The notes under the pieces are model-generated. The model did not search any database and was not told where the DNA came from. It worked only from the letters and a program-made list of their open reading frames with translations. From NCBI GenBank assembly GCA_029781135.1, contig JAKOXH010000016.1, positions 1 to 64,000 of the forward strand: 64,000 bases of DNA. Reading direction: 5' to 3'. Position 1 is the stretch's first letter. Every line of letters starts with the position of its first letter. This DNA comes from Planctomycetota bacterium (lineage in GTDB: Bacteria > Planctomycetota > Planctomycetia > Pirellulales > Lacipirellulaceae). The position numbers and the translations under genes are program-made. This document shows, one piece after another, positions 41,202 through 48,904 of the stretch.

Positions 41202-43424
41202 TCAGCGAGCCGGGGCGTCCCCGCCCCCGGCCGACGCATGGTTGCGGTTCCCAATCCGCCATCCGCGATCCGAAATCCGCAATTGCGCCGGCGGCTGCTT
41301 ATCGCTACTTTGTGGAGCGGCAACGTGCCACGACTCAACCGCCTCCACATGATAATTGTGGCACGATTGGCAACTATCGCCGGCTGCGGTGTGCGTGTGG
41401 CACTCAGCACATTGCCGCTTGGTGATTGGTTTGAAGTCGCCGACGAAATGGCGGGGGTCGTTATCGGCGTAGGCCGTCACTGCGATGGCTGCATCCTCCA
41501 CCGCATGGCAGCTCGCGCAGTCGTTCAATTGCGGCAATACCAAATGCGGTTCGTGCGTGAATTTCGTGAAGCCGCGCTGCGATTGCACGTTCGATGTCGC
41601 GCGCCAATTGACGACCATAGTATCGGCACCCGTCTGCTCGATGCTGTGGCACGTTGCACACAAACCAGGGGCGGTCAACTTGGTGAGTTCCTTGAACATC
41701 GCGAGCGCGATTGGCCGTTGTTCGAGGTGGGGTGTGCTGGCCAATAATTCGATCCAAGCGGTCAAAACGGGATCTGCATGCACGGCCGGTTGGTAACGAA
41801 TGGTGAAAGTTGTCTCATCACGCGACCAAGTTCCGGTAGGGCCGTAGGGAAGCGATGTTTTTGCCAGCTTGACCGCCGGCGGCGTGGTTGAATTTGTCTT
41901 GATTGTTGGGCCAACCCATTCCGCCGCACCCCGCAAGGTATCCAGCGACAAACCCGCGGTCAGCGTCGCTGCCTTGGCCTTCGTCACGTCGCGGCCGAGC
42001 GACGCGGAGAGACGTTCCCGAACAGCCATCGCTCCACGTGAGCCGATATCCGCCAGTAGTGATCGTATCGCCGCGCCCAAACTCGCCGCCGCGGCAAGCT
42101 GTTCCTTGTTCTTTGGATCGACATCTTGAAACTCGAACGCAGCTCCCAATTTGCTAATTGCTGCGGCACCCGCCGGATCACCCAACAAAAGCAATTTCAT
42201 TGTCGCGGGTAGCCGCCCATCAAAATCACCAGTCGCCGCAGCAGGCCAAGTGCCAATATCGTAGCCACCCATTTTCAATGCTTCCCTATCCATGATCGGC
42301 AGCGTGAACATCGCGACGCCACGGCCGATGCTTGTGGCGATCTTCTCATCGTGGCACGATGCGCAGGCAGTTTCATAGCTTAACGTGCGTGCGACCGCGC
42401 CTGAACTATCTGTTACATGGCACACACGGCAATCGAATGCCTGTTTCTTCTCCACGAAATGCTTGCCGCGGTGGGATGCGTGGTTGAACGCAATCGGCGA
42501 TCGCCGCACATAGGGCCATGTGCCAAAATCGGGGTGATCGGCGGAAAAGCTGCGGTAGCGTTGCTGGTGACACGCCTGGCAGGCGTCATCGGCGATCGCC
42601 GTCAGATCCGCTTTCGCCCCGTGATGTTCGCGGTGGCAAGCCGCGCAAGCAATTGGTTTCGCCGCGTCCGCATACATAGCCGAGTCGTCCCGGCTCGGCG
42701 TCACAGGAACGTCAGACAGTTCTGCGGACACCGGCCGCACACTCCCCGCCGAGACGGCCTGGCTATTTACGGTATCAGCCGCCGCAGGCACGGCATTCTG
42801 CCTGCCGCTCTTGAGTTGCTCCAATGTGCGTAACGGCAGATTGTGCGCCCTCAACGACAGGTCTTTGGCGATCGATTTCGCATGGCAGTTCATGCACAAC
42901 TGCGACTGGGTGGGCAGGCTGTTGTCTGTGGCCACGAGTGATACAACCCAACCCGTCACGTTTTGCGTTGCGGCAGGATGGCAGGCCCCGCAACTGGCCG
43001 ACTTGCCGTCGGCATTTTCCAGAATTTGGGCATGCTGCTGTGCCAGAGCACCGGGACGAAGCGCGTGTTCTCGCCAGTTGCCGCAAAGCAAAATAGCGAT
43101 GCTGCCCAGCGCGGCAATCGCGCACGTAGCGACGAACAGCCGGCGCCTCGCTCGCAGGCTTCGCACGGGCCGACACTTCTGCACGCGTCCACAACGACCT
43201 TCCGGTGTCGGTCCTTCGTCGCACGGCCCGCCGCGCAGCGCGGAACGATTGCATTGCCAGCGGCCGCTGTCGCGCTTTGGTGAGCATTCGGCCAGGGTAG
43301 GGCAGCGGCCGCGCGCAGTCGGGCCGGCCGCGCACGCATGGCCGGCCGCCGCCAATCCACAGACCCACGGCTGGTTCGGCCGTTCGTATTGATTCGCCGC
43401 CTCGTGCGGCCCCGGCTCGGTCAC
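41202..43424 (-). CDS. Decaheme c-type cytochrome with Cys-rich cytoplasmic head
   Basis: The 740-residue protein has ten CXXCH motifs in two groups: CGACH, CMNCH, CAACH, CQACH, CRVCH, CASCH, then after a 230-residue helical insert CATCH, CASCH, CAECH, CQSCH. One membrane segment (about 96-115) is preceded by RSLRARRR, so the first 95 residues should stay in the cytoplasm. That head has eight Cys in two repeats, C-x8/9-C-x9-C-x5-C (Cys22, 31, 41, 47; 58, 68, 78, 84), possibly a metal site. GTG 43424 overlaps the TGA of the b-type gene (GTGA), showing coupled translation. The last ~25 residues are encoded by intergenic-type repeats. Likely role: periplasmic electron carrier. Confidence 0.87.
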   Translation of the reverse strand: MTEPGPHEAANQYERPNQPWVCGLAAAGHACAAGPTARGRCPTLAECSPKRDSGRWQCNRSALRGGPCDEGPTPEGRCGRVQKCRPVRSLRARRRLFVATCAIAALGSIAILLCGNWREHALRPGALAQQHAQILENADGKSASCGACHPAATQNVTGWVVSLVATDNSLPTQSQLCMNCHAKSIAKDLSLRAHNLPLRTLEQLKSGRQNAVPAAADTVNSQAVSAGSVRPVSAELSDVPVTPSRDDSAMYADAAKPIACAACHREHHGAKADLTAIADDACQACHQQRYRSFSADHPDFGTWPYVRRSPIAFNHASHRGKHFVEKKQAFDCRVCHVTDSSGAVARTLSYETACASCHDEKIATSIGRGVAMFTLPIMDREALKMGGYDIGTWPAAATGDFDGRLPATMKLLLLGDPAGAAAISKLGAAFEFQDVDPKNKEQLAAAASLGAAIRSLLADIGSRGAMAVRERLSASLGRDVTKAKAATLTAGLSLDTLRGAAEWVGPTIKTNSTTPPAVKLAKTSLPYGPTGTWSRDETTFTIRYQPAVHADPVLTAWIELLASTPHLEQRPIALAMFKELTKLTAPGLCATCHSIEQTGADTMVVNWRATSNVQSQRGFTKFTHEPHLVLPQLNDCASCHAVEDAAIAVTAYADNDPRHFVGDFKPITKRQCAECHTHTAAGDSCQSCHNYHVEAVESWHVAAPQSSDKQPPAQLRISDRGWRIGNRNHASAGGGDAPAR
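41203..41232. repeat. GC-rich dispersed repeat at the convergent gene junction
   Basis: The CAGCGAGCCGGGGCGTCC segment and its GC-rich right half match, with one mismatch, the reverse complement of 14762-14792 inside the DinG-type gene. It encodes the C-terminus of the decaheme cytochrome. Confidence 0.85.
42679..42699. repeat. Palindromic element inside the decaheme cytochrome gene
   Basis: GCCGAG/CTCGGC in a TAGCCGA-x-TCGGC context is like the intergenic GCCGACCCG-TTC-CGGGTCGGC at 62739-62759. It is translated as part of VTPSRDDSAMYADAA between heme sites 2 and 3. Confidence 0.7.
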
Positions 43425-44260
43425 AATCCACCTCCGAAGGCCGTAGCCATCAGGCCGTGGAGCGAAGCCGCGAGCACGAGCGCGTACGTCAAGCCGATGT
43501 GGACGAACAGCCAGTATTTCAAGAGTCCTTGGCGTGCCCCATGAAAATCGAGTTCGTCTTTTCGCCGCACGAGTGCGAACAGTTTTTCACACGCCTTGCG
43601 TTCGGGTTCCGAAAGGTATCGCTGCAAATGCTGCATGTCGGCCAGGAGCGACTTGCGGCGAGATGTCGTCGGCCGCAAGAAGTACTTCACGCCGCGTGGT
43701 AGTCGAAAGAAGCCGTACATTTGTGCGCTGTAGAAATCGGCGAGCGTCGTGGTACCCGATGCCGCGACCGATTCGATCACCGTCTCATTTGCCTGCCATT
43801 GCATTCGGCGGCGGAGCGCTGGAATTCGCTCGAAGGTGACCTCGTCGCCAACTCGCGCGAGCTGACCCGGAATTGTCCGCGTCCAATACAACCCGAATAA
43901 TCCGCTGAGCATGGTCGATGCATAAAGTGCGAAGAGTGATGTTTCAAAAATGCCCGTCGGCCAGTGCCAGCCAGTGTGCAGCGCGAAAACGCCGATGCTG
44001 CCCAACCCCACATATAGGTGCCACTGCAGCCATGTCGACGAGGTGCCCAGCGGCAGGAACGGCACCTTTTTGCGAATGTTGTAAAGCGCCAAGAAGAACA
44101 CCGCAGCGATCATGATGTAGCCGGTTTCATGTGCCACAGGTTGCAGGTTGCGCTCCCGCGTGCGCACCCACAGCCAGACCAGCGCCAGCGCCACCATGAG
44201 GAGGCCGCTGTTACGAATTCGCCTTTTCCAAAAGCTCCTGACCACGTCAAACAATCCCAA
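43421..44260 (-). CDS. Di-heme b-type membrane cytochrome-like protein
   Basis: The 279-residue protein has five hydrophobic helices (SGLLMVALALVWLWV; TGYIMIAAVFFLALYNI; WHLYVGLGSIGVFALHTG; FALYASTMLSGLFGLYW; YWLFVHIGLTYALVLAASLHGLM). Histidines at HETGYIM, QWHLYVG, ALHTGWH, FVHIG and SLHG are placed as in b561/ferric-reductase-type membrane cytochromes, which carry two hemes across the bilayer. A 100-residue soluble insert (about 135-235) separates the last two helices. It is translationally coupled to the decaheme cytochrome and follows the cNMP/ferredoxin gene by 39 bases. It should pass electrons between quinone or the ferredoxin and the periplasmic hemes. Confidence 0.75.
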   Translation of the reverse strand: MGLFDVVRSFWKRRIRNSGLLMVALALVWLWVRTRERNLQPVAHETGYIMIAAVFFLALYNIRKKVPFLPLGTSSTWLQWHLYVGLGSIGVFALHTGWHWPTGIFETSLFALYASTMLSGLFGLYWTRTIPGQLARVGDEVTFERIPALRRRMQWQANETVIESVAASGTTTLADFYSAQMYGFFRLPRGVKYFLRPTTSRRKSLLADMQHLQRYLSEPERKACEKLFALVRRKDELDFHGARQGLLKYWLFVHIGLTYALVLAASLHGLMATAFGGGL

Positions 44261-44299
44261 ATCACAAATCGTAAATCCCGAATTGCAGACGCAATTTCT

Positions 44300-46048
44300 C
44301 TATCTTCCAAGCCACGCCGAAACCTGTTCCACCTTGCCCATGTCGATTCTCACCAAGGCATCATGGGGACACGCAGCCTGGCACGCGGGGCCGGTAAGTT
44401 GGCCGGTGCAGTAGTCGCACTTGGTTGCTTTGAGGATCGGCAGTTGAGTTGCTTCATCGATGTAAATCGCGCCGCTCGGTTCGCGAATCTCGACCATGCG
44501 AATCGCGTCGTATGGGCAACTATTGGCACACGTGCTACAGCCAATGCAAGTGTGGTCATCGATTCGCACGGTGCCGACGTCGGTATCGCGCGCGATCGCA
44601 CCGGTCGGGCAGCCAATCATGCACACCGGGTCGACGCAGTGCATGCACGCGTTGGCGATCATTACCTGGTGGTGCGTTGGTCCCTGGCGAACGAAGCGTG
44701 GATTGTTGTCATGAGTTGTGGCACATGCTCGTACGCAGTCATCGCAGCGCGTACAGCGTTCCAAATCGATGAGCATAGTCTGCGTACCGTTCAAAAACCG
44801 ATGATCGGCGAGGAAATCGAGCAGGCTGGAATCAAGGGGAGCGGCGGTGTCGCCGACGGCGATTACGGATTGGGGATTGCGGATTGCGGATTGGTCTTCC
44901 TTGTCCCCAGTTTGCATTTTGCATTTTACATTTTGCAATTTGCAATTCGGGAACACCTGTTGCAGCACCACGTCTGCGGGAATTTTCAGCACATCCACAT
45001 AGCCGATAGCTCGTAGCGAGTTCTGCCACGCGACATCGCCGTTGCCGTCGAACATGGCTGCCATTTCGGCCAAGCCGAAAACGTGGCCTTTGCCAATGTA
45101 AGCCAGCGTGCGATGACCGTGGCCGTATCGTTGGCTTACGCGGGCAAAGCCCGAGCGAATGAGAAACAAACCGGTTGGCCGATCGCCTTCGGCCGCGATA
45201 AGTGGTTCCGCGGCGATTTGCTCGGCCGCCTCGCGACGACGCTGGGCACCGAAATCGGCATACCAGTCGAAGTTGCCGTACGATTCGAACTGCGTCGCGG
45301 CAACAACTGTATCTAACTGCGGACCGGGTAAGTCTCTTAGCAACTCCGTTTCCCGAAGATGGGCGCGCAGGCTGTTTTCACGGTAAAGCCGTTCCACATG
45401 AGTACGAATCGCCGGTGTGCGGCGCATGAGATCGCGCAGGCCCTGCCAGCGAATTTCCAGGAGCGTCGCCTTTCCCTCGGCCAGCACGGTTGCCGTTCGA
45501 GGCGTGCGCGTCATGGCCGCGAGTTCGCCAAAAATCTCACCAGTGCCGAGCCGCGCGGTGCCCGTTGTGGAAAGTAGCTGCGGCACATCCTGCACGAACA
45601 CGCGCGGCGTGCCTTCAGCAGGGTCGTGACGAATGCTCGCGCCGTTGGCCGCCGGTTTTATTTCAGCGCGCCGCCTGACTTCCGGCAGACGCGAGTTGTG
45701 CCACAACTGGGCAATCGCCTGCCGCCAAGTTCGCCGGGGACGTTCCGCCCGGCCTAACAATTTTGGGCTCAGTCGTTCGAGTGCGACGCGCACCGTGCCC
45801 GCGAGAACTAGGAACGCACTGTGGCCATAGTCGCCCTCACGCACGATGAGATCCCCAGGCTCGTACCGCACGATGCGCGTGTCGCCCTGCAAGATTCCAC
45901 GTAACGGCAGCGTCGGCGGAAACGTGCGCGCGTCGATGCGGCAAAACGGTTCGATCTTCAGCAAATAGTTGACGTCGCCATCGGTCATGCGACCAAAGGG
46001 CTCGTCCCAGCGCTGCGGCCGCGGAATGGCGATCTCTAATTCGGGCAT
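44300..46048 (-). CDS. Two cyclic-nucleotide-binding domains fused to a multi-cluster 4Fe-4S ferredoxin
   Basis: ATG 46048 gives 582 residues. The first cNMP-binding domain (IVRYEPGDLIVREGDYGHSAFLVLAGTVRVAL; then GEIFGELAAMTRTPRTATV, with the GE-x3-R-x2-A-like phosphate cassette) is good; the second (GLFLIRSGFARVSQRYGHGHRTLAYIGKGHVFGLAEM) is looser. The C-terminal 170 residues hold four cysteine groups, CTRCDDCVRAC, CMHCVDPVCMIGC, CIGCSTCANSC and CDYC-x-CQAAC, as in DMSO-reductase/hydrogenase electron-transfer subunits. Between them, residues KLQNVKCKMQ to RNPQSV are encoded by an intergenic-type repeat. A cAMP-responsive ferredoxin is implied by the adenylate cyclase gene nearby. Confidence 0.88.
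   Translation of the reverse strand: MPELEIAIPRPQRWDEPFGRMTDGDVNYLLKIEPFCRIDARTFPPTLPLRGILQGDTRIVRYEPGDLIVREGDYGHSAFLVLAGTVRVALERLSPKLLGRAERPRRTWRQAIAQLWHNSRLPEVRRRAEIKPAANGASIRHDPAEGTPRVFVQDVPQLLSTTGTARLGTGEIFGELAAMTRTPRTATVLAEGKATLLEIRWQGLRDLMRRTPAIRTHVERLYRENSLRAHLRETELLRDLPGPQLDTVVAATQFESYGNFDWYADFGAQRRREAAEQIAAEPLIAAEGDRPTGLFLIRSGFARVSQRYGHGHRTLAYIGKGHVFGLAEMAAMFDGNGDVAWQNSLRAIGYVDVLKIPADVVLQQVFPNCKLQNVKCKMQTGDKEDQSAIRNPQSVIAVGDTAAPLDSSLLDFLADHRFLNGTQTMLIDLERCTRCDDCVRACATTHDNNPRFVRQGPTHHQVMIANACMHCVDPVCMIGCPTGAIARDTDVGTVRIDDHTCIGCSTCANSCPYDAIRMVEIREPSGAIYIDEATQLPILKATKCDYCTGQLTGPACQAACPHDALVRIDMGKVEQVSAWLGR
44864..44947. repeat. Intergenic-type A/T-rich repeat inserted in frame in the cNMP/ferredoxin gene
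   Basis: ATTACGGATTGGGGATTGCG-type and TTTGCATTTTGCATTTTAC-type strings occur here. Related strings are found between genes at 44253-44290 and at the 3' end of the decaheme gene (about 41255-41285). The segment lies between the second cNMP domain and the ferredoxin domain. Confidence 0.75.
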
Positions 46049-46104
46049 GGGTGGTTTCGCAGCGAGATTAAGTGGCGCTGAAGCCGAAAACAATTGACGA
46101 CAAA

Positions 46105-46208
46105 GAGTGGGAGAGTAGGAGAGTGGGAGAGGGGGAGACAAGGAGACTCGCCTGGAGACGCCGTTTCATCGAATCTCCCCCTCTCCTTATCTCCCCCTCT
46201 CCCACTCT
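46105..46208. repeat. Polypurine/polypyrimidine inverted repeat upstream of the cNMP/ferredoxin gene
   Basis: The left arm has GGGAGAGGGGGAGACAAGGA and the right arm its pyrimidine complement (CTCCCCCTCTCC and on), about 35 bases apart. It is related to 11643-11736. Confidence 0.75.
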
Positions 46209-46243
46209 TTTACGATTAATTCAATGTCCCACCGCGCTGTCCA

Positions 46244-47320
46244 TCAGTTCTTATATTGGGTCGGTTGTGGCAGCAGTGGATCGACCGGCGCTAGCCGCGC
46301 GGCATCGGCGTGCAACGCAAACTCGTTTGCCGCTTTGCTGACGGCATCGGCCGCCGCGTTGATGGCCATTTGGTTTCCCAGCCGCAGTTCCACCGTGGCC
46401 ACGGCATCCAACGCTTGCTGCACCAAGGGATCATTGACCAAATTCTGCACTTCAAGAAGGCGTTTCTTCATGCGGGCCGCACGTTGGGCGCTCGTGATAC
46501 CGAACGATGCCTTCTCGGTTGCCATCGCCACCGCGCGCAGGCTATATTCCAAATCCGTCATCACTCCCACGACGTACAACTTGCGCAGTTCTTCCGGCGT
46601 CGTCGATGCATTTACCTTGCCGCCGGTGCGGGCGAAGTTGTGCCGCACTTTGCCTTGTGACCATGCGACGAGCTCGAACTCGGCACTGCCCGCCAAATGG
46701 CCGCCAACGTTCACCAACTTCTCGTTCGGTACCGTGTGACAGTCATAGCACTGCCGCGCGATGAGATAGACATTGTGCGGATTGTTCATGCCCTGCGCGA
46801 TGCTATCGGTGACTCGCTTCTCGCGGTGTGTCGGCGTTTCCATCTCTCGCGTGACCTTCTCGCCACCGTAATCGGCATGCAATTTCAGCCAACTGAGTGC
46901 GCCGCCGTGGCATGATTCACATGAAACACCCGCCACCACGCGTTCGCGGCCTTCTTGGGTTTGCAGTGTGTAATGGCATTGTGTACACACCTTGTTGCGC
47001 TTGATCGACGAAACGTTGAGTTTGTCGGCAATTTCTTTGGCCCGTGGTTTACGGTGCAATTCCTCGAACGTGGCGAAGTGCGGCGTCTGCATCCACTGCT
47101 TTACCTCGTTTTCGTGACACTTCGCGCACTCATCCGAACCGACGATCTTGGCCGCATCGGGAATCATCGGGCCCGTAGTCGACTCTTCAGCGAAGCTTGC
47201 CAGTGGACTCGCACAGAGTCCAACCACCATAAAAAAGCAGACCTCACACAAAGGCGCAAAGGCGCGAAGGCATCTGCGTTTGAAGTTGATCCGATAGTAC
47301 TTTGACCCGGGAAACGACAT
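46244..47320 (-). CDS. Tetraheme cytochrome c554-like protein
   Basis: The 358-residue protein has four CXXCH sites (CAKCH, CTQCH, CESCH, CYDCH) with c554-type surroundings: GSDECAKCHENEVKQWMQTPHF, VSCESCHGGALSWLKLH and GGHLAGSAEFELVAWSQGKVRHNF, which supplies distal His ligands. ATG 47320 has an AGGAAG site eight bases upstream and gives a full signal peptide ending near ASFAEE. A later ATG (47230) would leave too short a signal. The first 27 codons overlap the left arm of a 31-bp inverted repeat, so repeat DNA seems to encode part of the signal peptide. Role: soluble periplasmic electron carrier for the locus. Confidence 0.87.
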   Translation of the reverse strand: MSFPGSKYYRINFKRRCLRAFAPLCEVCFFMVVGLCASPLASFAEESTTGPMIPDAAKIVGSDECAKCHENEVKQWMQTPHFATFEELHRKPRAKEIADKLNVSSIKRNKVCTQCHYTLQTQEGRERVVAGVSCESCHGGALSWLKLHADYGGEKVTREMETPTHREKRVTDSIAQGMNNPHNVYLIARQCYDCHTVPNEKLVNVGGHLAGSAEFELVAWSQGKVRHNFARTGGKVNASTTPEELRKLYVVGVMTDLEYSLRAVAMATEKASFGITSAQRAARMKKRLLEVQNLVNDPLVQQALDAVATVELRLGNQMAINAAADAVSKAANEFALHADAARLAPVDPLLPQPTQYKN

Positions 47321-47362
47321 GTTCTTAACTTCCTTCGCGTCTTAGCGCCTTTGCGTGAGGTC
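47240..47362. repeat. MITE-like element with 31-bp inverted repeats
   Basis: Arm 47240-47270 (GACCTCACACAAAGGCGCAA and on) matches the reverse complement of 47332-47362 at 28 of 31 positions, with 61 bases between. It lies over the 3' spacer of the oxidoreductase gene and the 5' end of the tetraheme gene. Confidence 0.85.
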
Positions 47363-47371
47363 GATTTCGTA

Positions 47372-48628
47372 TTAGGCGTCGAGGACTAAGTCACTGGCCG
47401 GCACGCTGATGCACGTGAGGCAATGTTCGGCGGGCACCGCGATTCCCGGTTCCTTGATGGTTTCAATGGTTCCGCTGCGAATTGCCGTCAGGCATTCGCC
47501 GCAACTACCCGCCCGGCAGCCTGAGATCAGCTTCACGCCCGTCGCTTCACCGCACTCCAGCAGTGAATTCATTGATCCATCCCACGTTGCCGACTTGCCA
47601 CTGCGCTCAAACTGCACTCTGCAAGGCTGAACTTTGGAAGCTGCATGACGAGCGCTCTTCACGCTGGCCGGTCCGAACGCCTCGAATTGCACGTGCGACT
47701 CGGGCACGCCCCATTCCCAGAGCGCCGGCACCAATGATTCCATCAATTGCCCTGGCCCACACAAATAGAAGCGAAAATTGTTCGACGGCAATACTTCGCG
47801 CACCCGGTCGAGCGTGACACGGCCGGAGTGTGAGTAATCGCGATACAACACATCTTGGCCGAGCGGTGCTGAATAGCTCGCGTGTAGTCGCACGTTGGGG
47901 TTTTCGGCCGCAATCGCCGCGAGCCGATCTTTGAACGGGTGCTCGCAGCTATTGCGAAACCCAAAGATTGCATGCACTTCGCGCCTCTTGCCAGAGTGCA
48001 CAATCGCCTCCAACATGCTCACTAGCGGCGTGATGCCGATGCCGGCACCAACGAGCGCGATCGGCTCGGGGGCCAACGGATCCACCATAAACGTGCCGGC
48101 CGGTGCCCGCACATCGAGCACATCGCCGACATGCACGTGCTCGTGGAAGTAGCCGCTGCCACGTCCAAACACGTTGTCGCCATTCTTATTTGAGCGTACA
48201 CGCTTGATCGTGACGCGAAAGTAATCTTGCCGCGGCCGATCGGAAAGTGAATAACATCGCACCAACGGTGTATTCGACCCAGGCGCAGGCAAGCGAAACG
48301 TGAGATATTGTCCCGGGCCGAACGGAGCAAGCGGTTGGCCATTTTCCGGTGTGAGGTAGAACGACCTCACATCGCTAGCTTCATCGACCACGGCTGATAC
48401 TCGAAATGGCCGCCAGCCCGACCAGTCGAAAATTGCTTTCGAGGCCCGTGCCGCGCGAGCCGTTGCTTCCACGCGACGACGGAAGTCTTCTTTTTCTGCC
48501 AAGTAACGTTGCTTCCACTTGCCTCGGCTCACTACAGATTTAACCGCCACGACCATCGTCTGCAACGCGACCCAGGCGATCATTAGCCAACCGATAGCGA
48601 GTCCAAGGGTTTGCGAAATGCTGTTCAT
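47372..48628 (-). CDS. Membrane-anchored FAD/NAD(P) oxidoreductase with C-terminal 2Fe-2S ferredoxin domain
   Basis: ATG 48628 gives 418 residues, with an N-terminal helix (LGLAIGWLMIAWVALQTMVVAV). Then come an FNR-type FAD domain (PGQYLTFRLP; RCYSLSDRP, the RxYS flavin motif), the NAD(P) domain (LVGAGIGITPLVSMLEAI; YLCGPGQLMESL) and a plant-type ferredoxin domain with CRAGSCGEC and a later Cys in HCLTC. This is the class IA reductase layout, as in benzoate/NQR-like reductases. A GTG at 48748 would add 40 residues. It is the first gene of the minus-strand run and is the natural entry of electrons from NAD(P)H. Confidence 0.9.
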   Translation of the reverse strand: MNSISQTLGLAIGWLMIAWVALQTMVVAVKSVVSRGKWKQRYLAEKEDFRRRVEATARAARASKAIFDWSGWRPFRVSAVVDEASDVRSFYLTPENGQPLAPFGPGQYLTFRLPAPGSNTPLVRCYSLSDRPRQDYFRVTIKRVRSNKNGDNVFGRGSGYFHEHVHVGDVLDVRAPAGTFMVDPLAPEPIALVGAGIGITPLVSMLEAIVHSGKRREVHAIFGFRNSCEHPFKDRLAAIAAENPNVRLHASYSAPLGQDVLYRDYSHSGRVTLDRVREVLPSNNFRFYLCGPGQLMESLVPALWEWGVPESHVQFEAFGPASVKSARHAASKVQPCRVQFERSGKSATWDGSMNSLLECGEATGVKLISGCRAGSCGECLTAIRSGTIETIKEPGIAVPAEHCLTCISVPASDLVLDA

Positions 48629-48904
48629 GCTGGCAGCCGAGAGAGGCAAAATGCGGCGCGAAATCGGGCTGCGGATTATTCCGAAAACGCCCTCCGCTGT
48701 CCATAACAGTGCTGCTAGCAGGCGTAGTGCCACCGTGTCGCTTGGCACGACGTCCGGTCGTGCCGATTACCCTGAAAGTACAGGGCGTTTTTTGGGGTTA
48801 GCGCTTGGCCAGCGCGCGGCCACGCAGCGACACTCGCATTCGGCGTAACCTATTTTCTTGTATGGGGATAGGTCGGTGCAATCGGCATTGATCCAGCGGT
48901 CGCC
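48629..48904. promoter_or_regulatory. Divergent promoter region between the oxidoreductase operon and adenylate cyclase
   Basis: The 276 bases separate two divergent start codons and must hold both promoters. A small hairpin CCCTG-AAAGTA-CAGGG followed by a T run lies at about 48771-48793. No consensus promoter boxes or clear CRP-like palindrome could be recognised by eye. Confidence 0.5.

Noticed and set aside
41903-43392. Plus-strand open frames within the decaheme gene
   Set aside because: They are shadows; the ten CXXCH motifs on the minus strand settle the coding frame.
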